A stretch of DNA of 64,000 nucleotides. Origin: an uncultured Eggerthellaceae bacterium. Its GTDB lineage: Bacteria > Actinomycetota > Coriobacteriia > Coriobacteriales > Eggerthellaceae. The position numbers were made by a program, and so were the translations under genes. Shown here piece after piece: positions 51,451 through 61,004 of the stretch (within the stretch, counting starts at the first letter, position 1; each line of letters starts with the position of its first letter). Under the pieces are notes generated by a model. The model was not told where the DNA came from. It did no database searches and saw nothing but the letters and a program-made list of their open reading frames with translations. Where the stretch lies: assembly GCA_934617425.1 (NCBI GenBank), contig CAKTUD010000001.1:372001-436000 (forward strand), given 5' to 3'.

Positions 51451-51762
51451 TTAGTCTTTCCAGGGGTGCGAGGTCAGGTGCCAGCCGTTGCAGTAAGGAC
51501 AGCGATAGATTTCGAGGCCGGTGGTGCCGTGGCGTGCGCAATCAGTTCTGGCAAGTTCGGCGTCGGCGCGGCTGGGGTAGCGGTTTTTCGACTCGCAGGC
51601 TTTAAGGCGCCTAACTTCGTCGCGCTCTTCGGCAATCCGCCCACGACGTTGTTCTTCGCGGGCAAATAGGCTATCGATCCCGTCGTTTAAGTGCGCGTCG
51701 GTGAAGCTGGCTTCGAATGCTGCTTTTTCCTTTGCGCGTGCTGAGCGCTTATGACTGCCCAT
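51451..51762 (-). CDS. Small hypothetical protein with a zinc-ribbon-like C-terminus
   Basis: The 103-residue protein is basic and acidic in alternating stretches. It has a coiled-coil-like middle (REEQRRGRIAEERDEVRRL) and a C-terminal RCPYCNGWHLTS preceded by Cys residues near ACESK and TDCARH, which could form one metal site. AGGAG precedes the ATG. The fold resembles small proteins often found near phage or translation genes, but no function can be named. It stands alone between pdxR and the SulP-like gene. Confidence 0.55.
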   Translation of the reverse strand: MGSHKRSARAKEKAAFEASFTDAHLNDGIDSLFAREEQRRGRIAEERDEVRRLKACESKNRYPSRADAELARTDCARHGTTGLEIYRCPYCNGWHLTSHPWKD

Positions 51763-51921
51763 GGCAACTCCTTGAGAACAACTGGTTGCGATTCATGATA
51801 AACGCTTGTTTTGCTACTGCTGGTTGTAGCGCGTCCTCTTGGTATCAACTATCGGCTGAAACATGCATATTGTTTAGATTGATAGAATTTGAAGGAAGAG
51901 GGCGTTTGAATTGAGGGAGCC

Positions 51922-53220
51922 ATGACGGGGAAATCGAGCGAAAAGACGCAAAGCGCAGTTGAAAATGCGGCCGAAGATTTGACGAAAGAAAACGAGAAAA
52001 CGCATGAGCGGCAGCGGAAGAATCACCCGTCGGGTGAGAGCTTGAAAAACGATGCTCTTGCTGGCATCGTGTCGTCGTTTTCGGTTATCCCCGAAGTCGT
52101 CGGTTTTTGCTTGCTCGCAGGCGTAAGCCCAACGCTAGGCTTATGGACTTCCATCGCGTTTTTAATTCTCGGATCGTTTTTGGGCGGCCGTCCTGCCATG
52201 GTTTCGGCTGGTGCGGGTTCGATGGCGCTGGTGGTGGTAACGCTCATTGCCGACTACGGTACGCAGTATCTTTTCGCCGCCGTGTTGCTTGCAGGTGTTG
52301 TGCAGCTGATACTTGGTTTCCTCCATGCCGATCGTCTCATTCGCGTAGTCCCTGCAAGCGTTATGCTTGGCTTTGTCGACGCTTTGGCGATCATTATCTT
52401 TTCCGCGCAGCTTTCGTCGCTTTCGGGCGGGTCTCTTTTGATGTTCGCATTCGTCGGCGTGGCTATGCTTATCGTCTATCTATTCCCCAAGCTAACCAAC
52501 AAGGTTCCATCAACTTTGGTGGCTTTGGTTGTGGTTACGGTACTCAGTTTGCTAACGGGGTCTACCACGCCATCCATCGGCGCTATGGCGCAGATTTCCG
52601 GCGGTTTGCCCGATTTGGTGCTGCCCGCTTTGTTGCTCGATCCGCAAACGTGGGTCATCGTGCTGCCTTATGCGGTGTCGCTTGCGTTCGTCGGTCTTAT
52701 CGAGACGATGCTCACCGAGCAAGTGGTCGACGAGATGACGGGTACTTTCGGCAACGCCAATCGCGAACTCAAAAGCCAGGGCATCATCAACGCTGTGTGC
52801 AGCTTTTTGGGCGCCATGCCTGGCTGCGCCATGATTGGCCAGGCTATGGTGAACGTTAATTCTGGTGGTCGCGGTCGCGCAAGCACGCTGGTGGCGGGCA
52901 CCTTGCTGGCCGCGATGGTCGTATTTGGCGGCGAGCTTTTGAACTACGTGCCGCTTGCGGCGCTGGTGGGCGTGATGATTACTGTGGCAATCTCCACGTT
53001 CGATTGGAAAGAATCGCGTCGCGAGCTTGTTGAGGGCTTCTCCAACCCCGTGAAGACGGTGGAGCTCGCAACCACGCTGGTTACTATCGGTGTGGTTGTG
53101 GCTACAAACAATCTTGCTTTGGGCGTTGGCGCGGGCCTTGTCGTCTATTATGGTGCCAGAATGATTTTGGGCGAATTTTCTTTGCGCGATGCCATCCGTC
53201 GTCTTAAGGGGCGCGGATAG
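51922..53220 (+). CDS. SulP/SLC26-like anion permease lacking a STAS domain
   Basis: The 432-residue protein has a charged N-terminal tail of about 45 residues, then the SulP core of about 10-12 membrane helices. Signatures include GIVSSFSVIPEVVGFCLLAG, FLGGRPAMVSAGAGSMALVV and LIETMLTEQVVDEMTG with the Gly/Asn-rich helix that follows (FLGAMPGCAMIGQAMVN). SulP transporters carry sulfate, bicarbonate or other anions. Typical members end in a cytoplasmic STAS domain; here the protein stops about 20 residues after the last helix, so that domain is absent. GGGAG precedes the ATG. Confidence 0.85.
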   Translation: MTGKSSEKTQSAVENAAEDLTKENEKTHERQRKNHPSGESLKNDALAGIVSSFSVIPEVVGFCLLAGVSPTLGLWTSIAFLILGSFLGGRPAMVSAGAGSMALVVVTLIADYGTQYLFAAVLLAGVVQLILGFLHADRLIRVVPASVMLGFVDALAIIIFSAQLSSLSGGSLLMFAFVGVAMLIVYLFPKLTNKVPSTLVALVVVTVLSLLTGSTTPSIGAMAQISGGLPDLVLPALLLDPQTWVIVLPYAVSLAFVGLIETMLTEQVVDEMTGTFGNANRELKSQGIINAVCSFLGAMPGCAMIGQAMVNVNSGGRGRASTLVAGTLLAAMVVFGGELLNYVPLAALVGVMITVAISTFDWKESRRELVEGFSNPVKTVELATTLVTIGVVVATNNLALGVGAGLVVYYGARMILGEFSLRDAIRRLKGRG

Positions 53221-53239
53221 GCGCAAAAGCGGCGAGGCG

Positions 53240-54526
53240 ATGATGGGCGGCAGATTGACGGCGGACGACAAGCCGGCAGCGGATGACAGGAGGCCGGCGG
53301 CGGGCGGCAAACTAACAGGCGGGAAATCGGCAACCGATGTTGCTAAAAATGGGCGTACGCGTTTGCGCCTGGCGGTGTTGATTCTTGCGGGTTTTGCCCT
53401 AGGCTGCTCCGAATTTGTAGTGGTGGGCATTCAGCCCGAGCTTGCCGCGAATTATGACATCTCGCTTTCGCAAGCGGGTGCATTTATGAGCACGTTTGCG
53501 GTCGCCTACGCTGTGTGTACGCCGATTCTTGCGCTAGTGACGGGCCGCTTCAAACGCTACACGTTGCTCATTGCCTATAGCTTGGTGTTCATCGTGGGTA
53601 ACTATCTTGCTATGGTGGCATCGTCTTTTGCGGTTATGATCGTTGCGCGCATCCTGATCGGCGTGGTTTCGGGGGCGCTTTTGGCCGTAGAGGTTACGTT
53701 TATCCCCGAGTTCGCCGACGCTCGGCGCGTGCCAGCCATCATCTCGATTGTCTACGCGGCATTTTCGTTCGCCATGGTGCTTTCCACGTCGTTGGGCAAG
53801 CTTGCAGCCGAGCTTTTGACGTGGCATGTTGCGCTTGTTGCTGCATTTGCCATGTCGGTTGCCATAAGCGTGGTCTTGGCTTTGACGATGCCGAAAACAG
53901 GCAAAACCGACGTGCCGGCAACAGCAACCGATCAGTTGCCCTACCTGCGCGATTCGCGGATTTTGCTCGGCATGGCCATTTTTGTTTTCGGCGTTGGTTC
54001 GGTTTACACGTTTTATGGCTACGTAACGCCTTATCTGCAAGAAGTTCTGGGTGTGTCGCCCGTATCCACGAGTGTCGTGCTTATGGCGTATGGCGTGGCA
54101 TGTATGGGGTCCAACCTGCTTTCGGGCTGGTGCGCGGGGCGCTTCGGCATGAAATCGCTCGTCGTTTCATTTTTTATTCAGGCAGTGCTGCTCGCGACGC
54201 TATTCGCGCTGGGCGGCGCGCAGATCCCGGGCGTGGTCGTCGTGTTGCTCATCGGTCTTTCGATGTACATCGTTTCGACGCCGTGCATCACTATGTTTAT
54301 GGATGTTGCGCAAAACGAATATCCCAAAGCGCTTACTTTGGCGGCTTCAACCGAGCCGATGTCGTTTAATGTGGGAATCGCCTTCGGCACGGCTGTTGGC
54401 GGTGGTGTCATCAGCGGTCTTGGAATCTCCTTTGTGGGATTGTTCGGTGCTGTTTTTTCGCTTGCTGCCTGCGGAATCGTTGTTTCGACGATTCGCTTGA
54501 CTAAGAGAAAGCGCGCTGCTCGCTAG
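53240..54526 (+). CDS. MFS transporter (AraJ/arabinose-efflux-like)
   Basis: The ATG at 53240 follows GGCGAGGCG; a second Met follows at once. The 428-residue protein has a hydrophilic N-terminal tail of about 45 residues and 12 membrane helices. Helix 1 contains LGCSEFVVVGIQPELA and the loop after helix 2 has LVTGRFKRYTLLIAY, patterns of the DHA1 drug/sugar exporter group. The substrate is unknown. It starts 20 bases after the SulP-like stop, so the two may be co-transcribed. Confidence 0.85.
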   Translation: MMGGRLTADDKPAADDRRPAAGGKLTGGKSATDVAKNGRTRLRLAVLILAGFALGCSEFVVVGIQPELAANYDISLSQAGAFMSTFAVAYAVCTPILALVTGRFKRYTLLIAYSLVFIVGNYLAMVASSFAVMIVARILIGVVSGALLAVEVTFIPEFADARRVPAIISIVYAAFSFAMVLSTSLGKLAAELLTWHVALVAAFAMSVAISVVLALTMPKTGKTDVPATATDQLPYLRDSRILLGMAIFVFGVGSVYTFYGYVTPYLQEVLGVSPVSTSVVLMAYGVACMGSNLLSGWCAGRFGMKSLVVSFFIQAVLLATLFALGGAQIPGVVVVLLIGLSMYIVSTPCITMFMDVAQNEYPKALTLAASTEPMSFNVGIAFGTAVGGGVISGLGISFVGLFGAVFSLAACGIVVSTIRLTKRKRAAR

Positions 54527-54909
54527 CATCGGTCGCCGATATTGCCATGCATTCTGCCTGCGGCACGGCGGATCCACTTCAAAGGAAAGCAGGAGGAATT
54601 GCGGATTCCGCCCGATGATGCTTGCGAGGGTAGGTGGCCGTTTCGTTATAATCGCTTGCGTACTCAGGTAAGCGTGCTTCAAATCCATACGCCGCCGGTG
54701 TCGTTTCCGGCGCTCTTGCGTGCCAGCTTGCCGAAGTCCCGAAACAATCGAGCATACGCGCCCCTGTCGCCCGGCGGGTCGTTGTGGTGCGCTGCCAGCT
54801 GGCAGCCGGTTCACGTGCGCGGTTGTTCTTCCGGGTAGGCGATGTTGGTCGCGACGGCGTTGCGTTGATGGCGCTCGCGTCGCGGCGAAGCGAGACACGA
54901 GAGGGTAGT
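54527..54909 (+). promoter_or_regulatory. Long upstream region of the MFS-CBS gene with a promoter
   Basis: TATAAT at 54647-54652, with TTGCGA 19 bases upstream, is a plausible promoter. It would give an untranslated leader of about 250 bases before ATG 54910. Two small frames in the leader have no ribosome sites. No known riboswitch pattern was recognised, but the leader length is notable. Confidence 0.4.
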
Positions 54910-56787
54910 ATGCAGGGAAAATCGCTTACGTTGCTGCTTGTTGTTCTTTACGGCAGCGCATTTCTTGCCGGATTCAACGAGAATCTGGTGAACATGGCGC
55001 TCATGTCTATCATGGGCGAATATGCCGTCGACTCTGTCACGGCGCAATGGCTGGTTACGGGCTATATGATCGTGGCCACGGTGGTGGTTATGTGCATGGC
55101 GTTCATTTACCGGCGCTTCAAACTCCGCACGCTGTATTTTGTGGCGGCGGCATTTACTCTTGTTGGTTCTTTGCTAGGAATCTTCGCAACGAATTTCGAA
55201 TTTCTGATGGTTGCGCGTTTGATTCAGGCGGCGGGCAGCGGAATATTCATTCCCTTGATGATGAACACGGTGCTGGTGGTTACCCCCAAAAACAAGTTGG
55301 GAACCTATCTCTCCATCGGTGGCTGCATGATCACCTTCGGCCCTGCGTTGGCGCCGGTGGTGTGCGGTGCTTTGGTCACTGCCTTCGGTTGGCATAGCAT
55401 TTTCGTCGTTCCTACGGTTGGCATGGTGGTTCTCTCCGTTTTGGCGGCATTTGCGGTGAAGAACCTCGAGAATTCGCCCGCGCGTTTGGATGTACCGTCG
55501 GTGTTTCTTTCCGCAGTGTTTTTGTGCGCGTTGAGCTTGGGTCTTGTTCAGCTGACCATCAACGTGGTTGTCGCGGTGGTTTCTCTTGTCGTGACGGTTG
55601 CATCGGCGGCGCTTTTCATTGTGCGCCAGCTGAAATGCGCCGATCCGCTTATCGATCTCACGCCTATGAAGAGCAGCGCGTTTTGGCCGAGCATCGTTCT
55701 TACCACCATCGCCATGATGGGAAGCTTCAGCGTAAGCGTGCTGTTCCCGCTGTATTTGGAGGGAGCAACGGGGTTGAGCGCTTTCGTCGCGGGCCTTATC
55801 ATCTTGGTGCCGGTGCTTGGCAATGCGGGCACTACGCTTCTGGGTGGGCGCATCATGGATAAGCGCGGCGAGTGGCCGCTTCTGCCTTTTGGTTTCGCGG
55901 TGGTCGCCGTTGGATTCGCGCTCATGACGTTGCTTGCGCCCTCGCTATCGCTGCCGGCGATGTTTTTCGGCGCGTTGTTCGTCACGTGCGGAACGGGTTT
56001 GATCTTCTCGCCCTCGCAGTCGGCTGGCTTGCGCACGCTGCCGCCCGAGCAGAATCCGTTCGGCGTGGCTCTTTCGACGACGTTCGTGCAGATAGCCGCT
56101 TGCATCGGGCCCTCGTTGTACACCGGCATCCTTTCGTCGGTGCAGGCAGGCGAGCTTGCTGCGGGCGTCGATGCCGGTCACGCGACGGCGCAGGGCTTCG
56201 CCATAGCCATGCTGGTTGCGGCCATCATCGCCGCGTTTGGCTTCGTAGTGGCGTTCGTGTATGCCCGTGCGGCTGTCAAGCGCGACGCTGCCGTCCGTGC
56301 CGCCCGTGCGGCAACTCCGCGCGAGCAGCAGCCCTTGGCAAAGCTTATCCAGCCTGAGCCGTACACGTTGCCCGCCAACGCGCCGGTGCGCGAGGCCATG
56401 CAGCTGTTCGTCGATCGCAAGGTTGGTGGTGTGCCGCTGGTGGACGCCAAGGAGCATCCTGCGGGATTCGTGTCCGACGGCGATGTGATGCGCTTTCTTG
56501 CCGAAAAGCACCCGCTGGTAACCACGGCTTATTCGCTGGTGCAGGTGGCCGACGACCAGACGTTCGATCAGCGACTTCACGAGTTGGTTGATCTTCCGCT
56601 GAGCGATATCGCCACCGCCAAGCTGGTTGCGCTCGACGCTTCTGCAAGCTTCGAGGAAGCGTGCGGCCTTTTGGCCACGCATAAGCTCAAGAAGGTGCCG
56701 GTTGTGCACAATGGGCGCATTGTCGGCACCATCAACCGCAGCGACGTCATTCGCTATGCCATGGAGCGCAGCCTTCAAATGTCTTAG
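54910..56787 (+). CDS. DHA2-type MFS transporter fused to a CBS-domain pair
   Basis: The 625-residue protein has 13-14 membrane helices (about 5-435) with DHA2/EmrB features: NENLVNMALMSIMGEY, TAQWLVTGYM and GSGIFIPLMMNTVLVV. After a basic linker, residues about 479-621 form two CBS motifs. The first has MQLFVDRKVGGVPLVDAK, ending SDGDVMRFL; the second has CGLLATHKLKKVPVVHNGR, ending NRSDVIRYA. CBS pairs bind adenine nucleotides and usually gate channels or enzymes, so this exporter may be controlled by cell energy state or a nucleotide. The start at 54910 is preferred because upstream in-frame Met codons precede no membrane segment. Confidence 0.88.
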   Translation: MQGKSLTLLLVVLYGSAFLAGFNENLVNMALMSIMGEYAVDSVTAQWLVTGYMIVATVVVMCMAFIYRRFKLRTLYFVAAAFTLVGSLLGIFATNFEFLMVARLIQAAGSGIFIPLMMNTVLVVTPKNKLGTYLSIGGCMITFGPALAPVVCGALVTAFGWHSIFVVPTVGMVVLSVLAAFAVKNLENSPARLDVPSVFLSAVFLCALSLGLVQLTINVVVAVVSLVVTVASAALFIVRQLKCADPLIDLTPMKSSAFWPSIVLTTIAMMGSFSVSVLFPLYLEGATGLSAFVAGLIILVPVLGNAGTTLLGGRIMDKRGEWPLLPFGFAVVAVGFALMTLLAPSLSLPAMFFGALFVTCGTGLIFSPSQSAGLRTLPPEQNPFGVALSTTFVQIAACIGPSLYTGILSSVQAGELAAGVDAGHATAQGFAIAMLVAAIIAAFGFVVAFVYARAAVKRDAAVRAARAATPREQQPLAKLIQPEPYTLPANAPVREAMQLFVDRKVGGVPLVDAKEHPAGFVSDGDVMRFLAEKHPLVTTAYSLVQVADDQTFDQRLHELVDLPLSDIATAKLVALDASASFEEACGLLATHKLKKVPVVHNGRIVGTINRSDVIRYAMERSLQMS

Positions 56788-56842
56788 AGCGCAAGCGCAA
56801 AGCCGCCGCTGAAAGAACGTCGCAGGCAAAGCAAACAAAAAC

Positions 56843-56884
56843 AAGCCCCAGCCGGCAGGGAAGGGAACCGGCTGGGGCTTTTTG
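56843..56884. terminator. Bidirectional rho-independent terminator
   Basis: AAGCCCCAGCCGG (56843-56855) and CCGGCTGGGGCTT (56868-56880) form a perfect 13-bp stem followed by T residues; the A-run upstream serves the other strand. It separates the convergent MFS-CBS and phosphatase genes. Confidence 0.92.
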
Positions 56885-56978
56885 CAACTAAAGCGGATAC
56901 GGACGGACCGCCCTAGTGTCGAGGGCACAAGCAGAAGCTCGATGCCGCCAGATGCGTCGGCTAATGCCGCGCGATGGC

Positions 56979-59096
56979 CTAGATGTCTTCTGAGAAGATG
57001 CTGTAGGCTGGGGCGCCTTCGCATTGGGCGGGGAAGCGAACGCCCAAAAGCGCAGCGGCGGTAGGCGCCACGTCGACTTCGCGAATGTACATGTCGGTGC
57101 GGAAATTCTCCTTGATGCCGGGGCCTGCGGCGGCGAAGATCGGCGACAGCGACGTGTCTTGGTATCCAAGCGAAGTTGAAAGGCCGGCGCCGTGGTCTTC
57201 GGCATACACGCCGCTTACCGTGAACACGATATCGGCAGCATGCGGGCCGCCCATTCCCAAAAGGATGGCGTCGCGGTTGTGCAGCGCTAGCGCGAACAGG
57301 TGATTGCCGGTCTTGGGATGCTTGCACTCGTACATCTTGGTGATGATCTCTTCTTCAAGCGCGAACTTGTCTTCGGGATCGACGATGCCGTGCTTGTCGC
57401 GGCCCTTCACGTTGATGTAGATGCTGTTGCAGCGCGTCATTATGGCGCGGGTCTTCGTCCAATCGATCTCGGGCAGCTCGTTGCCGTCTTCGTCGCGCTT
57501 GAGCACGGTGTAGCCCCACTTATGCAACGGTTCGAGCGAAACGCCCATGTTGTCGCCCTGCGCGACGGACTCTTCCTCGGCGCACATAAGGCCATGGTCG
57601 GAAACAAGCAGGATGGTCCAGCCTTCATCCAGCAGGTGCATGAAGCTGCCGATGTAGTCGTCGGTAACCTTATAGGTAGCTTCGGCGTACTTGACCACGT
57701 CGTTCTCGTCGTAGCGGCTGGTATCGCGGTTCTTCATGTACTTCATGTAGCAGTGGCCCTGCAAATCGCAGTTGTGGAAGTGCGAGAAGATAACCTCGAC
57801 CCCATGCTTTTCGATCATATAGTGCATGAACTTGCTTTGCCATTCGGCGGAAAGCTGCCACTGGGGCAGATTGCACTTCATGATGAGGTCTTTGTCGAGG
57901 CCCGACATCTGGCTGGTGGGTACCAAAGGACCGGCGTTCTCGATGGCCTCCTTCAGAAGCGACTTCGGGAAGAACACGGTGTCTTCCTCGCAGCTTGAAC
58001 CGCGTGATGCCCAGATGCGCACGTAGTTGCCGTCTTCGGCGATCTTCAGCAGGCGCATGTTGCGGAAGATCAGCTCTTCGCCGCCGTCTTTGGTGGGGAT
58101 GTGGTCGTATACGCCGGTGAACACGTCGTTTTCAAGAATGGCGATGGGCTCGGTCGCTTGCTTGTTCTTGTAAATGGCAACGTGGTCGTATACGCCTTGG
58201 TCGTTCTTCAAGATGAGCGCATTGCGGGTGATCTTGCCATACATCATCAAGATGACGAACTCTTTGGCGCCTTCGGGCACGTCGATGGCCCAATCGGTTG
58301 CTTCGCTTACGGGCGATATCGAGCAGCCCGTGGGGAAGTCGGCGGTGCTCCACATGATCCCTTTTTCCTCGTCGAAGACGATGTTGTCGTTCACGAAGCT
58401 GTGGTCGGGTGTGTAGCCTGGCACGCCGATGAATTCCTTGTAAGCCTGCAGGTACTTCTTCATGCGCTCTTTGGCTTCGGGGCTTTTGCCGCGCGAGCAG
58501 AGCGGGCGACCGTCGAGCGTGGTGAGGATATGCGGCTTGAGCTTCTCGTCGCCTTCGATCTCGGAGGTGACAACCGACATGAACGCGCAGGAAGGCTCTT
58601 CGGCTTTGGTGCTGGCGACGTAGATGGTGTCCATGTCGCGTACGTTCGAGTAAGCGCAGGTTGCTCCCGGGCTCGAACCATCGACGGTGAACAGGTTGGG
58701 GGAATCGCTGGTGGGCGGGAACGAGCCGCCGGGCCAATGCATGACAAGCGTTTTCTTGCCTGATTCCGCGGTGATGTTCCAAAGGGGCTCGGCGGTCATG
58801 AAGCGCGAGCTGAATGCACCGAGGGTGATATCCTTGTCGTCTTTCGCCGACACGTTGTAGTCGATGATGCCGTGCGTCATGGGGTAGGCGCCCGTGCCCA
58901 AGGTTGCCCACATTGGTGGGGTGATGGTGGGGTTCGCGCCAAGGAGCATCAAGTCCTCGCGGCAGGAGCCGCGGTCCATAAGCTCCTTGAGGTGGGGCAT
59001 CTTGCCTTCGTTCACCATGCGCCGCGCCCAGCGCGGGTCCATGCCGTCGATGCCGAGCACCAGCAGTTTGTCGGTTAGTCCTCTCGAGCGTAACAT
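56979..59096 (-). CDS. Alkaline phosphatase superfamily protein (type I phosphodiesterase/nucleotide pyrophosphatase-like)
   Basis: The 705-residue protein carries the two-metal alkaline phosphatase fold. LVLGIDGMDPRWARRM holds the first Asp ligand, PTITPPMWATLGTG the Thr nucleophile, and HFHNCDLQGHCYM and LVSDHGLM the remaining metal ligands. No signal peptide is seen, so it is probably cytoplasmic. Members hydrolyse phosphodiesters, phosphonates or sulfate esters; the long central insert (about 150-400) sets the substrate, which cannot be read. The anion transporter gene lies 80 bases upstream in the same direction, suggesting uptake and hydrolysis of one compound. Confidence 0.8.
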   Translation of the reverse strand: MLRSRGLTDKLLVLGIDGMDPRWARRMVNEGKMPHLKELMDRGSCREDLMLLGANPTITPPMWATLGTGAYPMTHGIIDYNVSAKDDKDITLGAFSSRFMTAEPLWNITAESGKKTLVMHWPGGSFPPTSDSPNLFTVDGSSPGATCAYSNVRDMDTIYVASTKAEEPSCAFMSVVTSEIEGDEKLKPHILTTLDGRPLCSRGKSPEAKERMKKYLQAYKEFIGVPGYTPDHSFVNDNIVFDEEKGIMWSTADFPTGCSISPVSEATDWAIDVPEGAKEFVILMMYGKITRNALILKNDQGVYDHVAIYKNKQATEPIAILENDVFTGVYDHIPTKDGGEELIFRNMRLLKIAEDGNYVRIWASRGSSCEEDTVFFPKSLLKEAIENAGPLVPTSQMSGLDKDLIMKCNLPQWQLSAEWQSKFMHYMIEKHGVEVIFSHFHNCDLQGHCYMKYMKNRDTSRYDENDVVKYAEATYKVTDDYIGSFMHLLDEGWTILLVSDHGLMCAEEESVAQGDNMGVSLEPLHKWGYTVLKRDEDGNELPEIDWTKTRAIMTRCNSIYINVKGRDKHGIVDPEDKFALEEEIITKMYECKHPKTGNHLFALALHNRDAILLGMGGPHAADIVFTVSGVYAEDHGAGLSTSLGYQDTSLSPIFAAAGPGIKENFRTDMYIREVDVAPTAAALLGVRFPAQCEGAPAYSIFSEDI

Positions 59097-59176
59097 AGCA
59101 ACCTTCTTTCTACGTGCTTTCTAATCTGTATTTCTGGTCGGGCGACGTGCTTTGCATCGCCCGGTGTGCATGCGTC

Positions 59177-60595
59177 CTACATCGGGAAGAATATTTGCGA
59201 GATCGGGATGGCCACGATGATCTCGAGAACCAGCATGATGGGCAGGACCTTCAAAGCCGTTTTGCTCATCTCGGAAGCATCGGCCAGCTCTTGCGTCATG
59301 GCGACGGCGGTGACGGGAGATGCGGCTGGGGTGGCAAGGGCAAGTTGAACGAGGATCCATAGAAGCACGATGCACATGGTGGTGTTGATGCCGACGGTTT
59401 GAGCGTAGTTAACCAAGAATGGCATGACCATGACGGCGATGATCATATTGTTCGCCACGTTGGTGAGAACGACTGCCAAGATGAGCGACACGATGATGAA
59501 CACCCAAGGCGACAGGCCCATAAGCGATTTGAACAGCAGCGCCATCGCAGAGGTGATGCCGAGGTCTTTGTTGCCCATGTACGTTGCCATCAGCATGATG
59601 ACGGCAACCATGCAAACCTGACCCCAGTTGCACATGTGGAAAAGCTCTTCCAGGTTGGCGATGGGCTTGCCGTCCTCGGCGGGGATAAGGCCAGCGACGA
59701 GGCACAGCGTGAGACAATAGCCCGCGATGCCGAACTTCGAAACGAATGCGGATACCTCGCCTAATGGCATGGATCCTAGGATGTTCAAGATGATGAGGCC
59801 GACGAACAAGACGAGGGCGATCTTTTGGTCGCGCGTGCATTTGACCATCTCGCAGTCTTTGCAGTACTCAGTGAGCGGCGAGGCGTCGACCCTGAAGATA
59901 TAGCGCATGACCAGCATGTAGATCGTTGCGATAAGGATGCCCATGATGATCATGAATCCCAGATAGGGAACCATGTTGATGGGGATCTGCGGGAACATGG
60001 CATTGTAGCTTTGGAAGAACACCAAGCCCGTACCGAAGAACGGGAAGAGGATCTGGCCGTTCATGAGGCTGAGTGCGCAACCGAGGTACAGGAATATGGC
60101 CAGCTTGGAGTTTTTGGGCACCTTGCACGATTCGAGCATCGAGGTGATGAAGGCGCCGAAGATGATCATCATGATGATGGGGTTGAACGGCCCGAACGGG
60201 AACGCCAACACGAGGATAATCCAAACGGTGAGCCAAGGCTTGCCTTGCATGAGCTTGTTGTTAAGAAGCAGGCTCACCAACCAATTGAACGCGCCGTTTT
60301 TCATGGCGATGCCGATGGAGCCCATGCAGAACACGAGCGTGAGAACCGTGGCGGAGCCGAAAGTTTGCGCCATGATCTGCGTCATACCGAAGGTGAAGCC
60401 CGCCGAAAGAAGCGCTGCGAGGCTGGGCCACAGCATGTCGATGGTGATCCAGCCGTAAACGGCGCCTATGAAGCAACCGAGCAGGCACATGCCTTGCGGT
60501 GAGATGCCGCCGAACGAAGGAACGAATTGGAACAAGAAGCAAAACGCAAGAACCACGATGTAGTGGATTATGGAGACGTGCTTTTTCGTTTCCAT
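59177..60595 (-). CDS. DASS/SLC13-like anion (carboxylate) transporter
   Basis: The 472-residue membrane protein has about 12-14 helices. It has the broken-helix patterns of the divalent anion:sodium symporter/CitM group, such as FNPIIMMIIFGAFITSML, VVLTNVANNMIIAVMVMPFL and QLALATPAASPVTAVAMTQ. A cytoplasmic loop with EYCKDCEMVKCTRDQK is unusual for its three Cys residues. Such carriers import dicarboxylates, citrate or similar anions with Na+. It is the first gene of a two-gene operon with the phosphatase-like enzyme and diverges from a LysR regulator. Confidence 0.75.
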   Translation of the reverse strand: METKKHVSIIHYIVVLAFCFLFQFVPSFGGISPQGMCLLGCFIGAVYGWITIDMLWPSLAALLSAGFTFGMTQIMAQTFGSATVLTLVFCMGSIGIAMKNGAFNWLVSLLLNNKLMQGKPWLTVWIILVLAFPFGPFNPIIMMIIFGAFITSMLESCKVPKNSKLAIFLYLGCALSLMNGQILFPFFGTGLVFFQSYNAMFPQIPINMVPYLGFMIIMGILIATIYMLVMRYIFRVDASPLTEYCKDCEMVKCTRDQKIALVLFVGLIILNILGSMPLGEVSAFVSKFGIAGYCLTLCLVAGLIPAEDGKPIANLEELFHMCNWGQVCMVAVIMLMATYMGNKDLGITSAMALLFKSLMGLSPWVFIIVSLILAVVLTNVANNMIIAVMVMPFLVNYAQTVGINTTMCIVLLWILVQLALATPAASPVTAVAMTQELADASEMSKTALKVLPIMLVLEIIVAIPISQIFFPM

Positions 60596-61004
60596 TCAAC
60601 TTCCCCTTTCTGAACTGTTTGCCGGAGCCGCCATATCCCGCGCGGCCGAGATGGATTTGCAGTCGATGCAAATAAGATCGCTCGCTTTGGCGCCCCCCTC
60701 CTTTCCGCTGATCGCTGCTTTGTCTATCACGCAAGCATGCTTTGCATATACAGTACGGAAAAACCGTACAAGATATTGTTATAAAGAAGGTAATACCGAA
60801 CACTTGCAGAATGTATCACAAAGAAAACGCAGTTGAAAGCAGTTTGCAATTAGAAAAATCTATATAAACGATGACTATATAGACGGAAAAACCGAACGAT
60901 AAAGACGCAAACGAGCGATATGGTATAGTGGAAAATCATCGTTAATCAGGCGTCTGGCGGTTTCCGCCGGAAAACTTGTCCTGCTCTGCCTAGCGGAGGC
61001 CATC
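60596..61004. promoter_or_regulatory. Divergent control region with repeated CGGAAAAACCG operators
   Basis: The region between the transporter and the LysR gene is AT-rich. It contains the perfect inverted repeat GTACGG-AAAAA-CCGTAC (60753-60769) and a second shorter copy ACGG-AAAAA-CCG (60884-60894). A further repeat GGCGG-TTT-CCGCC lies at 60956-60968. TATAGT near 60922 is a possible -10 for lysR. The repeats are likely binding sites for the divergently encoded LysR protein. Confidence 0.55.
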
